This document shows, one piece after another, positions 1 through 10,978 of a stretch of DNA of 64,000 nt (positions are counted from its first letter, which is position 1; every line of letters begins with the position of its first letter). A program made the position numbers and the translations under genes. The DNA comes from Stentor roeselii. Lineage: Eukaryota; Ciliophora; Heterotrichea; Heterotrichida; Stentoridae. The DNA lies in assembly GCA_006503475.1 (NCBI GenBank), contig RSEH01000215.1, forward strand, positions 20,039-84,038. The letters are read 5' to 3'. The notes beneath the pieces are model-generated. The model ran no database searches. It worked only from the letters and a program-made list of their open reading frames with translations, and had not been told where the DNA came from.

Positions 1-427
1 GTAGTTCAGAAAGTTTTGAAAAGACTGATAAAGATGGAGAGTTTCTTTTTAACACCCAGGACACGATAGTGTCCTCAGTTCGTCCTCCAGTGTACTCATT
101 TGGGACTTTGTTCATGAAGTACTTTAAAGTTGGGTAACCTTGTACTTGATTCGCGCTGGAAATTTTTGTATTGACTGTCGCGTCGACTTTCGCAATTCTT
201 ATTGGAGGGTTGTTTTGTTTTAACTTTTGGGCAGCTTTTGAGTACTCCGGAGCTAGTTTTTTGCAGTGCCCGCACCATGGAGCGTAGAATTCAACTAGAA
301 GGTCTGGCTGGATTGAAAGGGCTTCTTCGAAGTTCGAGTCGGTTAACACCCAGACACCGTCTTCTTCGGTGATCTCTGAAGTGACTGAGAGAAGAAGGAG
401 AAGTGAAAGGTAAAGCTTTTTTACCAT
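1..427 (-). CDS. Protein disulfide isomerase, N-terminal part (runs off window)
   Basis: This is the 5' part of an ER thiol-disulfide oxidoreductase. Reading from the ATG at 427 toward base 1 gives a hydrophobic signal peptide (MVKKLYLSLLLLLSVTS). A thioredoxin domain follows with the classic active site VEFYAPWCGHCKKLAPEY at about residues 49-66 and the cis-proline segment QGYPTLKYF. The frame is still open at base 1, so the rest lies outside the window. CGHC is the redox pair expected of PDI family members, which form and rearrange disulfides in secretory proteins. The start is supported by the signal peptide directly after the ATG and by the AATAAATG context seen at many other starts here. 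PDI versus a PDIA6/P5-type relative cannot be decided without the C-terminus. Confidence 0.95.
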   Translation of the reverse strand, partial: MVKKLYLSLLLLLSVTSEITEEDGVWVLTDSNFEEALSIQPDLLVEFYAPWCGHCKKLAPEYSKAAQKLKQNNPPIRIAKVDATVNTKISSANQVQGYPTLKYFMNKVPNEYTGGRTEDTIVSWVLKRNSPSLSVFSKLSEL

Positions 428-656
428 TTATTACGTGGGGTTAGCGGAGTGATTTAAGAAAGGTTATGAATTTAGATGGTTTAGATGAATGATTTTTTAG
501 TCTTTTGTGGGTTAATTAATGTTTTTTAGGAAATGGGAATTTTTAGGTGTTGAGGAAATTATTGGATTTATGAGGATGTGATTTTTCTGAGATTTTAACA
601 CTTTAAATGTTTTTGGTGTTTAGGTTATTATTTGATTTCAATTATTTAGTTGATGG

Positions 657-3600
657 CTATTGTTTTTTTTGCTCGTCTTTTGAATTGGAGACAAACATTC
701 TTGATAGGTCTTTCATTTTCATTAGCTGGGCTGTTCTGTCATTCAAAAACGGGTAATAAAGACAGATGTAAAGAAAAAAACAGAAAATTGAGACAAGAAC
801 AATAGAAACTACTTGCAACCAGCATTCATTATTTACAAGATCTTTTCCATTATTATCTGAAAGTTTGATGATTTCTGAATTCAGTTCAAAAAGATTTTGC
901 ATTTCTTTGCTGTAATAATCAAGAAAAGAATCATTATTATCATGAAAGATGTAAAAACTGTCAAATAAAGCAGCCCTGCTGTTAGTCAGCAATCCATGAG
1001 AAACATTTGAATCATAATGTTTATAAAGAAAATCGAGTCCTTCACTTTTGAAAAACTTTTTAAATTCAGGATTCAAAATTATTTTATCAATTTTTTCATT
1101 ACTTTGAACAGCTTCTTCAAAATACTTCTGCTTTAAAGTCTTATCAATTTCTGGAACGAATGAAGAAATAGTCCAAAAATCAATCTCGAGGATCAGTTCT
1201 GACTTATGAAACAATCCATGTTTGACGAGTCTATTGTTTGTTATTAAAGTTTCAATATTCACACTTTGAACATAGCAAACCAACAAGAAATAAACGCCAG
1301 ATAAAAACATAAATATCGATATTCTCCAAAAATAAGGCAAAATTTGGACTATTTTTACTTCAAAAATATTCTTTTTAACCCGATTAAACTCGTAAAAAAG
1401 ACTGGCTTCTTCTTCTGAAGTCTCCAAACATGAAGTGAGCCTATGAATACATTTATTTCGAATATCATAAAAAGCTGTAAAAGTCGAATCACTTACCCTG
1501 TTCCAAACCCTATTCGTCAATTGAACAACTTGATAAACTTTATAAATAATCATAAAAAAGCAAGTAAAAGTTAAAGAAATTTGGAAAGTAAGCAGAATTT
1601 GTTTAATTTTCTCAAAACTTTCAATCCATATTTTTGAACATGAAACAAGTGAATCAAAATCAACCTTTAAATAAGGAGGAACTCCAATTATTCCATTATT
1701 AACGATATAAGAATATTCATCTTGATATTCTTCATTCATTCGTGTTTTATTCAAGAACCTTTCAGTAACTTTCCGATACTCAAGAACAAAATCATGCAAA
1801 TTCATTTTTTTACTTAAAACTCCTCCTCCATCATATATTTTCAGGTATTTTTCATTGAAAATCCTAGAAGATCCAGGGCAAGACCCCCAATTATTTTCTT
1901 CATCAGCGATGGTATCCTCAATCCTTTGATATTTTTTCAAGTCTTTTTCCATTTTTAAATGAAAGTCAGTAGAAACCGGGAGATTTAAATGAAGATAAGT
2001 AGAACTAACAGCGATGCCTTCAATGAAGCAAATCAAGTCTCCAAAGACCAGGAAAATCTTGTCATTATTGACATTCTCAACTTGCTTAGCAATGAAATAA
2101 ATGTAAATTCCGTTGCTTGTGATCAAAACAACCATCTACTTAAACCTTACAACCAAAATTATCATCCATTTGATAAGTTGAAGATTTCGAATGGCAACAG
2201 CAAGTCCTCTGACCATTCCTAAAACAATAGAATCTTCTTTAGATGTAGAGTCTCCTTTCGACTTTTCATCATCCTGTTGTTTTTCTTCAGTATTCACTGG
2301 AAAATTTGTAGAGTTGACTTTATCGTCTTTACCTTTCCCCTGGTCGAACCTGACTTTGCTTTTTCCAATCGAGTAACTTTTGATTTTCTGATAAATATTC
2401 GCTTTTTCATTCTTATCCTTCGCACTCTGACTCATCATTTCAAAGTATCCAGTCATATCATCAAAGAAAGTCAAAACATTTATACAAGTATTTCTTAGCC
2501 TTTTTACTGACTTGACCATCACGAACCTCAAACCATTTAACTCTTTCTCAACTGGTTCATTTTCAGTCATTTCTTCAAAGTTAACCCCTGGCAGAAGTGA
2601 GCTGAGAAGCGAGTTTTTAAGATTCGTGTTAAAAGTTTGAACAAAATGCTTGAAGTTCTCAGTATGTGCAAATATCTGTCCGTGTTGATCAAGCAAGACC
2701 ATTTGTCGAGAATTTTCTACTTTTTTGACAGTTGTCAGGTAGTACCTGTTAAAACCGATTGAAGTGCAGGAAATATTCAAAAAGCATTCAACTAGAAATC
2801 CTCTTTCATTCTGTAAAAAAAGAGAAAAAGGGACATCAAGGACACTTGAAGTGCAGTAATTGGCGAAGTTCAAGATTATCTGATTATGTCTGTGAGTGAA
2901 CATCTCAGGGATCAAGTCATTCACATGTGAATTGACCAACATAGCTGAAGTTCCTCCAATAATCCTACAAAACTGTTCATTTACATAAACAACAGTCCCA
3001 ATTGAATGTTTTTCAGCAGAAATCAGCAAAACTCCATTTTTTTCATCAAAATAATTCAAATCATTCGGTGTTCTTTGAGTGCTCTGATACTTAATCCTGC
3101 CAAGAGCGAAGCCATCAGCATGATAAATGTCTTCATTGAAAGAAACCCATAACTTTCTACATTCTTTTCCTTTTGGGTACTTCAAACACAAGTTTTCGTA
3201 GGCAGTCTTTAAAAACTTAAGTCGGCTGTAAAGGACCTTCACACAGTTCTCGAGTTTTACGATGGAAGGACTGGCTGAAACCATTTCAGCAGCGAAGCTG
3301 ATGTAAAATTGACAGAGGGTCTTGTCGTAGTCCTTTGCTTTTGAGAGTTTCAGCACATATCGTAAGAAACTCATGTCTTCTATTGAATTTCCGCTGTTTT
3401 CTTTTAATAGTTTACGACATTTAAACTCTTGGAAAGACCTTTCGAGTGAAAAGGAACATGTGCTTGTTTTGTAGAGTTTTAAGTAAGCTAAACGGATGTC
3501 GTTTAATGCGTATAAACAGTAGTTGCATTCCCAGATACCGATTAGACCTAGATTGTTGAAGTCCTTTTTACGAGAGTAGGAGTTTAAAATTTCTATTGTT

Positions 3601-4685
3601 TTTAATGAACCGTTCTCGGTTTTGCAAAGAGTAGGTCTTAAATATACCTCGAAAAGATACTCGTTTGAGATTTGGTCTGGATTTGATGGAATTTTTGAGT
3701 AACGCCAGTCAAGAAATTGAGGCGAAATGCAGATGAATAGAGGAGTTATGCAGAGACTTGAGATTAGGATAAAACCTGCACTATCAAAGTACTTCCCAAT
3801 TACAAAAATAAGTGTTATCGAAAACTCACAGGAGATTTTAGTGAGAACAATGCAATTCGCTAATTTATTGTAATACGGAATATAAATCAAGTACATCGAA
3901 CCCAGCCAGAAACACACCAAAGCACTTAACAAATGAACCCAGGTAATACTACTAACTGGAAAATAGCAATACATCTGAATGATAATAATTCTTGATATAA
4001 TCCTTTTAATATCAGTGCTCGCTGTAGCCTTAGCCTGGAAGTTTTTATTAAAATAACTATGCCTGATTTCATAAGCCATATATTCATAAGAAACCGCATG
4101 AAAAACATGAAGCACTAAACAAATAATCGAGTTAACTTTGCTCATTTTACTCCAACTGACTTGCTCTTCATTTAAATAAAACTGCTGAAAATGCACAGAT
4201 TGACTTAAGTTGATTGAAAAAAATGTCAGAATGGGAATAAGCAACACAGAAGTTTGAATTTTCAAAAGTTTCCCTTCTAAATACTTGACAAACTTTCCAG
4301 GTTCTTTCTTTTTGACTGAGAAGATGAAAATGAGGAGAAAGAGGAAAAATGTGAAGTAAACTAGAGATGAAAGCAAATAGTAAAAGATTGAAAGAGCACC
4401 TGAAGCGTGGATTAAAGGGTCTATTCGAGTGTAGCTTAATATTTGCCAATATTTTTCGTAGCTTGACCAAGATGTGATAGGCATCGAGGGGCGCCACATA
4501 AGACTTGTGAACTGAAAGTAAAGAAGAAAATAACAAAGGGCAAATGATAGCACCTCGAATTTCTTGCTTTGCTGTATTATTTCTTTTTGATTAAGCACTT
4601 CCAGCATCGATCGGTAAAAAGAGTCCAGAAGTCGAGACTTGTACTGACGGAAGATATTTTTAGTTTCTGTCCCAGTTTCCAGCAT
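657..4685 (-). CDS. TmcB-like multi-pass membrane protein with PAS domain
   Basis: One gene with one 15-nt intron at 2136-2150, encoding about 1337 aa. Without splicing the frame stops at the TAG that ends the intron; splicing joins ...WMIILV to MVVLITSNG. The N-terminal third has many hydrophobic segments (about residues 45-345). A cytoplasmic region follows, with a PAS-like segment around residues 540-690 that contains VVYVNEQFCRIIGG and HVNDLIPEMFTHRH. More transmembrane segments lie at about 820-870, 1030-1060, 1130-1150 and 1300-1320. This resembles the large TmcB/TmcC-type PAS membrane protein family of ciliates and Dictyostelium, whose ligand and signalling output are poorly known. The start ATG sits in TTTATAAATG. 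The family call rests on layout and the PAS motif; function is not established. Confidence 0.8.
2136..2150 (-). other. 15-nt spliceosomal intron
   Basis: On the minus strand the sequence is GTAAGGTTTAAGTAG, in phase 0. Reading through it meets TAG at its last three bases. Removing it fuses two long open frames of the PAS membrane protein without changing frame. Confidence 0.9.
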
Positions 4686-4906
4686 TTATAAAGATTAGAA
4701 AAAATTAGTCATAAATATTATTAATTCATAAAATATCAACTGTTAATGCTGCCAAAATTCAAGTAAGATAAGAAAAAGCCTTTTCAGATAACTTTCAACA
4801 TTTTTCCTTTACTCTTGAATGACCCTTAAAGATAAAAAAAGCAATTTCTAATAAATATCTCAATATTCTAATATTTCTAACATATTCAAATTATTCATAC
4901 ATTTAT

Positions 4907-7900
4907 TTATAACTTTTTAGTTGACATGCTGCTTCCTGTTTCCTTTACAAACAATTCCACAGGTAAAATCGCAATAATCCTCGCGCGTGTGAGTAAAAAC
5001 TTGCAATCCCACGAGTTACAATTTTCAAGAACATTGACCGCATGAACAGATAACAGATAAGACGGTCTCTGTGCAAGCATTTTCATCCAGTAACTCCAAA
5101 CAGGCTGGACAAACAAACTCGACCCAGTGCTAGCCATGGCCTTAAGAACCGAATGCATTTGATTATCATTCACAATAACAACATTCTCAATAATCTTCAT
5201 CCCAGCAGAATGCAAGAAAAACATAAAAACCGAGTCATTCCCAGCACAATTCACCAGTTTAAAAGCTTCTTCTAAAGGCAAAGGACTGTTCATTTCAAGA
5301 CAAACAGAAGCAGCTCGAGGAGCAGCGTCACATTTAATCTCGCCATTCATCATTCCATTGACGATCTTCACACAAAAGCTATCACTTTTAAACCTGACGT
5401 CCAACACAGCCTTCATCACATCCTTCGGTGAAATAAGAAGAAACTTTGACAACAAGGCCTCAACATGAGGATTGTAAAAGTCTTTCGAAGAATTGAAAAT
5501 TTTCCAACATTCAGCAGCGACGACGAGGTCCTGCACGTTTTCACTTCTTTTCAAATACCAGAGCACCCAATGTTTGATGCCTTCACTTCGAACACCTGCC
5601 AAGAGCAGCTGTTGCAAGATCTGCACTGGAGGAGGGACTTCTTCGAGATCTGTGTGGAAACTATCAGCGGAGTACTTGGGAAACGACACGTCTAAATCAG
5701 CGAAACTTGCTGAGATCTCAGGAGCCACCTCGTCTTTAAAGAAGGAAGGATCAGCACTGATGTCTAACAAGTGGTTTTTATGTGGAAAGACCTTCGAAGG
5801 CCATTGAAGGTTCTCAGCTATTTGATTTATGAGACTTTTGTAGTAGTTGTGAAGACTTTTCACTTCTGAGGCACTGTCGATTCCTTGACTTTCAACTTGT
5901 TCATATAAGTTTTCAATTAAATTTCGAAGTTTTGATAGAAGGATGGAAAGGTCTGGATTTATCTGAGGGTTCATCGGGATTAAAGTTTTCAGAAAAGGAA
6001 TTTCACGCCATTTTACAAGAACAACTGAAATGTAGCGGACTAAGAAATCGTGCTGGTCAAATGAAAAGGTTAGAATTTGATGGAGACAAGAGACTTTTTC
6101 TTCGTGGAAGAGCTGGTTGCACAGAAGGAACTTTAAAATACTTTTTAGTTCATGGGGAGATGAGGATGATAGGCCTTTGAAAACTTCTTGCATGATGAAA
6201 GAACGGTCGCCTTGGTCAAGGTACTCTAAGATTGGAGACATTCTTCTGAGACATGCCCAAGTGGCTTCTTTTTCTTCTGGGGTTTTAAGAAAACAGTCTT
6301 TTACAACAGCAAGCATTCCTGTAAAGCTTCCAACAAGGAAGCTACTTCCCAGCTGCTCTTTGACTAAGATGTGAAACATCTGGGTGGCATATGAGTCTTC
6401 TTTACCTTTATCCAGACATGCCCACAATGAAACCAAGCATTTTACACTCACAGCTTTTAACTTCGGGTCGTATTTCGGAAGTTTTATCCTGTCTTTTAAA
6501 ACATGCGGCACCACTGCTAAGGTCTTCCTCAAATCTGATTTTTCAATCATGCGAGAGTCTTTTAACAGAGAATAAAGACTTTTTATTGCTTCGAGTCTCA
6601 AGTCTAACGAATAATGGTCGATGAATTGAACAAGCAGGTAAAAGACCTCGTTGTCAAGGTCTTGCTTGCTGATGAAGGCCAAAGCTCTCAAGGCCAGTAA
6701 GATTTTTATAGAAGGGGAGTCTTCTTTCACCAAGACATTCACTGCATGTTTTTTTAACTTTTCGCCGTTGAGCAACTTGATGATGTCTTTGGCCAAAAAA
6801 AAAAGTTCTTTATCTAAAGTAAGAGAAATCAAAGGCAAGTCAACAGTGTGTTGAGTCACAAAACCTAAAAGTCTTAAAACCTTTAAAACCTCTTTCCTTT
6901 CAAAACAATCCTCTAAGCAAGCAAACCTCGCAGCTAAAGAAATATGAATCTGCGCCACAGAGCAATTTAACAACAAAAGTACTTTAACACAAAGAGTAAC
7001 ATCAATCACAGGGCAGATCTGAAGTAAATCAATAATAAGTGCTACAAGTTTCGGCACATTTGAAAGCTTTTCAAGGATTCCTGAGTCATTTTTCACGAAT
7101 TTAAATTTGTCAAAACTGATCTTAAACGTGCTTTCTTCTGTGTTGTTCGGGTTTTCTGATTTGTTTGGAGTTGAACATGAACTGACAGGCGGGGTGTAGT
7201 TCGAACTGGTCTGAATTTGTTCAGGTTTTTCAAAGCGAGTGACGAAAAGTCCAAGAAAAACTTTATGAACAATGACTTTAAAAGGAGCAGGTTTTGTAAC
7301 ATTTGCAAGAATCTCAGCAGAGGTTTCTACAAGTTTCGCGAAAATACTTTTAAGAACTTTTAACTCACTTTCTTTCGTTGAAGTCACTTGCCGGATACAG
7401 GTCCAATGAGTTGTTTTTAAGTTCACGTCGATGTTTTTGTGGATGATGACTGAAAGTTCACCTTCGCCCAGTCCTGCATCGAGAGCTTCTTGTTTAGTCA
7501 TTTTTTGAACAGCAGGACTGGGATGACTGAATCCTTTTGCCAGGAATTTTTTACAGAAATCTGACTTGTCCTGTTTGACTTTATTGATAAGTGGACGATA
7601 ACTAGGGCAGAGTCCTCTTTCCTTGAGTAATTTTTCACTTAAAAGGCAACATTCATAAGTATCTCTACCCAACAGGTACTTCACCAAGTTCTCAAAAATG
7701 CTTTCAGAACACAAAGTTGCGAAAAAAAGCAAAACTTCTCGAAATCTTTTACAGTAAAAGAAATTTATCGGAAAACATGCGTTGAAAGTTCTTTGATATG
7801 CTGAAGATTCCATTAAAAATCCAGAAGACGTGTGCATCAAGCTGTCCTCGACTGAGTTCAAGTAAAACTGAGCAGTGAGGACTTCTGCAACTCTTAAATG

Positions 7901-9166
7901 AATAAAGCGAAAAGAGTCTCCTGACCTGCTGGAGCTTGCCAGGCATTTTCGCGCGATTTGGTAGTTGAAGTAGGCTTCTTTTGAGTTAGACACCCATTGA
8001 GGCGTAGTGTCTCTTCTTGGCAAGACATGATGAGAATCGTTTTCAAGGTCGTGAGAACTACTTGAAGAGTCATTTGAACTGCTTTCAACTGACTTCCGCG
8101 CTGAAAGCATCACCAAATGAGAGGACTGGACCTCACTCCAAACATGGTCAAGGCCCAAGTTCTTTATATCACTTAAAGTAAACTGCTTCGTGTTCCTCAT
8201 CATCAAGTCATGCGAAATCATTTCAAAAGCTTGAAGAAGTCGACATCCTTCTCCCATCAGTTGTTTACAAGCCAAAGCGAAAAGTCTTCCCCTTGATTCA
8301 GTCTGACCAGTTCCAACAGTTCCCCATCTAAACATCTCTAAAAGTAAAGAAAAAAGAAAAGGGGTCGAAGCAAATTCACAAAAGTTGCAAGTTGGTCCAG
8401 TGATCACTTCCACGAATCTTTCAAATTGAAACTCTGACAAAACACTTTGCGCCATTGATATCTGAAGTTTTAAAGGATAAAGATCAACGAAAAGCACAGA
8501 AGACCCTTCCAGGTCCCTGTACCCAGAATACCTGCTGGAAAGGACGAGAAGTGGCAGTTTTATATAAGTCTTTAAAGCAAGAAGCCAGTCAGCAAGTTTC
8601 ATCAAAATCCCTGGAGCGGCGTCAAGTTCATCTAAAAGCAAAAAAATCCTACCCTGGAAAAAGTTCTGCCTCAAGTAAGCTTCAAACTCTTCACATTGGG
8701 CAAAGCAAGCTTCAATGAACTCCATTTTGCTTGAAATCTCAGTTTTCGATAAAGAGTCTAAACTGATAAGCAAAGGTGCAGGGGCAGAAGGGTCACTTTT
8801 CATATCCTGTGCAGCAAGTAAAGCGATTTTTTTCATTAAAGTAGACTTCCCGATTTTCGGCATTCCTAAAAGTTGAATGAAATTTTCCCTGAAGCGATTT
8901 CTCAAGATATGAGCAGCTCCATCAGTGATAAACGTTTGAGGTAAATGGTCAGTTTCGAAGTCAGGCAGGTCTTTAATCAAGCTTTGCTTGACAAGCAGGT
9001 CATCTTCCAAGTCGACTTTATTCGCAGATGCGAATCCTCTAAAAAGGTCTTCATTTGCGTAGGATATCGGGTAGCAGATCCTTTCCGTTAAAATTTCAGT
9101 CATCGAAAACGGGTCCAAAAATTTCGAATATTTAGAAATAATAAAGTCGGCATAAGAGTTATCCAT
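4907..9166 (-). CDS. NACHT-type NTPase with C-terminal HEAT/ARM-like repeats (NLR-like)
   Basis: A 1419-aa STAND-class ATPase. Walker A is GMPKIGKST (about residues 101-109). Walker B is GRIFLLLDELDAAPG (about 172-186), with the acidic pair typical of NACHT proteins. A helical region with a Ser-rich insert (about 400-425) follows, then roughly 800 residues of leucine-rich alpha-helical repeats of HEAT/ARM character. STAND proteins generally act as nucleotide-gated oligomerising switches in immunity, cell death or assembly of signalling hubs; the trigger here is unknown. An in-frame extension to 9286 exists, but it lies antisense to the conserved start of the PP6 gene, so the ATG at 9166 (MDNSYADF) is preferred. 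That ATG is only 13 nt from the divergent PP6 start. No disruption is seen. Confidence 0.8.
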   Translation of the reverse strand: MDNSYADFIISKYSKFLDPFSMTEILTERICYPISYANEDLFRGFASANKVDLEDDLLVKQSLIKDLPDFETDHLPQTFITDGAAHILRNRFRENFIQLLGMPKIGKSTLMKKIALLAAQDMKSDPSAPAPLLISLDSLSKTEISSKMEFIEACFAQCEEFEAYLRQNFFQGRIFLLLDELDAAPGILMKLADWLLALKTYIKLPLLVLSSRYSGYRDLEGSSVLFVDLYPLKLQISMAQSVLSEFQFERFVEVITGPTCNFCEFASTPFLFSLLLEMFRWGTVGTGQTESRGRLFALACKQLMGEGCRLLQAFEMISHDLMMRNTKQFTLSDIKNLGLDHVWSEVQSSHLVMLSARKSVESSSNDSSSSSHDLENDSHHVLPRRDTTPQWVSNSKEAYFNYQIARKCLASSSRSGDSFRFIHLRVAEVLTAQFYLNSVEDSLMHTSSGFLMESSAYQRTFNACFPINFFYCKRFREVLLFFATLCSESIFENLVKYLLGRDTYECCLLSEKLLKERGLCPSYRPLINKVKQDKSDFCKKFLAKGFSHPSPAVQKMTKQEALDAGLGEGELSVIIHKNIDVNLKTTHWTCIRQVTSTKESELKVLKSIFAKLVETSAEILANVTKPAPFKVIVHKVFLGLFVTRFEKPEQIQTSSNYTPPVSSCSTPNKSENPNNTEESTFKISFDKFKFVKNDSGILEKLSNVPKLVALIIDLLQICPVIDVTLCVKVLLLLNCSVAQIHISLAARFACLEDCFERKEVLKVLRLLGFVTQHTVDLPLISLTLDKELFFLAKDIIKLLNGEKLKKHAVNVLVKEDSPSIKILLALRALAFISKQDLDNEVFYLLVQFIDHYSLDLRLEAIKSLYSLLKDSRMIEKSDLRKTLAVVPHVLKDRIKLPKYDPKLKAVSVKCLVSLWACLDKGKEDSYATQMFHILVKEQLGSSFLVGSFTGMLAVVKDCFLKTPEEKEATWACLRRMSPILEYLDQGDRSFIMQEVFKGLSSSSPHELKSILKFLLCNQLFHEEKVSCLHQILTFSFDQHDFLVRYISVVLVKWREIPFLKTLIPMNPQINPDLSILLSKLRNLIENLYEQVESQGIDSASEVKSLHNYYKSLINQIAENLQWPSKVFPHKNHLLDISADPSFFKDEVAPEISASFADLDVSFPKYSADSFHTDLEEVPPPVQILQQLLLAGVRSEGIKHWVLWYLKRSENVQDLVVAAECWKIFNSSKDFYNPHVEALLSKFLLISPKDVMKAVLDVRFKSDSFCVKIVNGMMNGEIKCDAAPRAASVCLEMNSPLPLEEAFKLVNCAGNDSVFMFFLHSAGMKIIENVVIVNDNQMHSVLKAMASTGSSLFVQPVWSYWMKMLAQRPSYLLSVHAVNVLENCNSWDCKFLLTRARIIAILPVELFVKETGSSMSTKKL

Positions 9167-9179
9167 ATTTATACCATAA
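9167..9179. promoter_or_regulatory. 13-nt divergent spacer between two start codons
   Basis: Only ATTTATACCATAA separates the NACHT start codon (minus) from the PP6 start codon (plus). It reads as a TATA-like element on both strands (GGTATAAAT and TACCATAA). Both promoters must lie here or inside the opposite gene, so the 5' UTRs must be extremely short or overlap antisense coding sequence. Confidence 0.6.
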
Positions 9180-10088
9180 ATGGTTGATCGCTGGCTTGAT
9201 ACCTTGAATGAAGGCAAGTGTCTTCCTGAAGATGAGCTTTTTGAACTCTGTGAGTCTGTAAAGGAACTTTTGATGGAGGAGAACAATGTGCAGCCGGTAA
9301 GTGCTCCTGTTATTATCTGTGGAGATATTCATGGACAGTTTTACGATCTTCAGGAACTTTTCAGGGTTGGTGGGAGTATCCCTGAAAATAACTACATTTT
9401 TATGGGGGATTATGTGGATCGTGGGTATAATTCAGTTGAAACTTTTCAGCTGCTCTTGGCACTTAAGGTGAAATACCCTCAATGCATCACACTTCTCAGA
9501 GGCAATCATGAGTCTCGTCAAATCACGCAAGTTTACGGCTTTTATGATGAATGCGTCAGGAAATACGGAAATTCCAACCCTTGGAAGTACTGCACAGAAG
9601 TTTTTGATTATTTGAACATTGCTGCTGTTGTTGAAAATAAAATTTTATGTGTTCATGGAGGACTTTCTCCTGAAATTAAAACACTTGATCAGATACGAGT
9701 TATTGATAGAAAAGTTGAAATTCCTCATGAAGGCGCGTTTTGTGATCTTATGTGGAGTGACCCTGAGGATATTGAAACTTGGTCTATCAATCCGAGAGGC
9801 GCTGGGTGGATCTTCGGCTCTAGGGTCACTGATGAATTCAATCAGATCAATGGACTTAGTCTTGTTTGCAGAGCTCATCAGCTGGTGCAGGAAGGGTATA
9901 AGTTCTGGTTTCCTAGTAAAAATCTTGTCACTGTTTGGAGTGCTCCGAATTATTTTTATCGGTGTGGAAACGCCGCTGCTATTCTTTGTGTTGATGAAAG
10001 TCTTGGTACTAGCTTCAAGATGTTCACTGAAGTTCCTCAAAGTGCTAGAAGTGTACCTCCGAGAAGTGTAGTTCCTTATTTCTTGTAG
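9180..10088 (+). CDS. PPP6C: Serine/threonine protein phosphatase 6 catalytic subunit
   Basis: 302 aa, the usual length for PP6/PP4/PP2A catalytic subunits. The PPP signature motifs are complete: GDIHGQ, GDYVDRG, GNHESR, plus the metal and phosphate-binding HGG and RAHQL segments. PP6 (Sit4) is favoured over PP4 and PP2A by [13 protein letters not shown], and the C-terminus ends PYFL like PP6 rather than DYFL. The terminal Leu is the carboxyl-methylation site of this family. The usual APNYCYRCGN loop reads [12 protein letters not shown]6 acts with SAPS and ankyrin-repeat subunits in cell-cycle and stress signalling. It starts 13 nt from the divergent NACHT gene. Assignment within PPP is firm; PP6 over PP4 is a motif judgement. 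Confidence 0.93.
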   Translation: MVDRWLDTLNEGKCLPEDELFELCESVKELLMEENNVQPVSAPVIICGDIHGQFYDLQELFRVGGSIPENNYIFMGDYVDRGYNSVETFQLLLALKVKYPQCITLLRGNHESRQITQVYGFYDECVRKYGNSNPWKYCTEVFDYLNIAAVVENKILCVHGGLSPEIKTLDQIRVIDRKVEIPHEGAFCDLMWSDPEDIETWSINPRGAGWIFGSRVTDEFNQINGLSLVCRAHQLVQEGYKFWFPSKNLVTVWSAPNYFYRCGNAAAILCVDESLGTSFKMFTEVPQSARSVPPRSVVPYFL

Positions 10089-10405
10089 TTAGGTATGTAA
10101 GGTTTTGGATTTTCAGATGGAGGGTAGACAATTATCGAGGTTTAGCATGAAAATGGATTGATTGATTTTCCAATCTGTAAAGACTACAAATGCTATTTTC
10201 CAATATTTTAAAGTTTCATTCAATATCAAAATCCTAAGACAGGAAAGACTACCAACCTAACACCCAAAACATCATTAATTAATCAAATATCTCCATTATT
10301 CAAAAATCCTAAAACCAAAAACATCTCACAATCTTCAACCAAAAAACCCATTCTAACTCTCTTAAAATCAACCTAATCCTGAAACCCAAGTAATCAACTA
10401 ATAAA
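10089..10405. other. Intergenic, no gene seen; G-free leader
   Basis: About 80 nt of C-poor sequence downstream of PPP6C changes into A/C/T sequence. The last 140 nt before the Ras-like start contain only about two G residues on the plus strand. A short GATTG/CAATC inverted repeat lies near 10158-10173. No ORF or RNA gene is supported. Confidence 0.6.
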
Positions 10406-10978
10406 ATGGAAAACCTGGCAACAAACGATTACAAAATAGCAATAATAGGTTCCACAGGAGTAGGTAAAAGTTCCCTATGCCTTCAGTTCGCTCGTAACAA
10501 ATTCCCAGAAAACTACGAGCCAACAATAGAAGACTACTACCGAAAACAAGTGACTCTTGACGGTGAGAACATAATGTTCGATATCATCGACACTGCAGGG
10601 CAAGAAGGGAACTTGACCAACTTAAACGCGCTTATCAAGCAAGCCCAAGGATACCTCCTCGTTTACGACATCACTCGCAAAGACTCCTTCGAAGAAGCCA
10701 AGCTTTTCCGAGATCGCATCTTGAATGTAAAGGACTGCTCAGTTGTCCCACTGATACTTGTGGGAAACAAGCTCGATAGGCAAGAAAGAAGAGTTGTTAC
10801 TTTAGGAGAAGCAAATAAAAGAGCTGAAGAATGGAAGTGTGGATTTTGTGAAGTCAGTGCTAAGACTAAGGATAATCTTCAGAATGCTTTTATTGAATGT
10901 GCAAGACTTATTAGAAGGGAAAATCTTGCTAATGGAAGAAGAGGGAATTCGAGTTGCTGTGTTTGTAGGATTTTTTGA
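10406..10978 (+). CDS. Ras/Rap-like small GTPase
   Basis: 190 aa with all five G boxes: GSTGVGKSS (G1), PTIEDYY in switch I (G2), DTAGQEG (G3), NKLD (G4) and SAK (G5). The effector loop EPTIEDYYRKQV is Ras/Rap-like rather than Rab or Rho. The C-terminus SSCCVCRIF ends in a plausible CAAX box (CRIF) with extra upstream cysteines, so prenylation plus palmitoylation and membrane attachment are expected. The position equal to Ras Gly12 is Thr (GSTGVGKS), which in Ras would slow GTP hydrolysis. The CAAX box falls exactly at a TGA, direct evidence that TGA is a stop here. The start context is ACTAATAAAATG. Confidence 0.92.
   Translation: MENLATNDYKIAIIGSTGVGKSSLCLQFARNKFPENYEPTIEDYYRKQVTLDGENIMFDIIDTAGQEGNLTNLNALIKQAQGYLLVYDITRKDSFEEAKLFRDRILNVKDCSVVPLILVGNKLDRQERRVVTLGEANKRAEEWKCGFCEVSAKTKDNLQNAFIECARLIRRENLANGRRGNSSCCVCRIF

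Noticed and set aside
9167-9286. Longer N-terminus for the NACHT gene starting at 9286
   Set aside because: It is antisense to the conserved N-terminus of PPP6C; the ATG at 9166 with a TATAAAT context is simpler.
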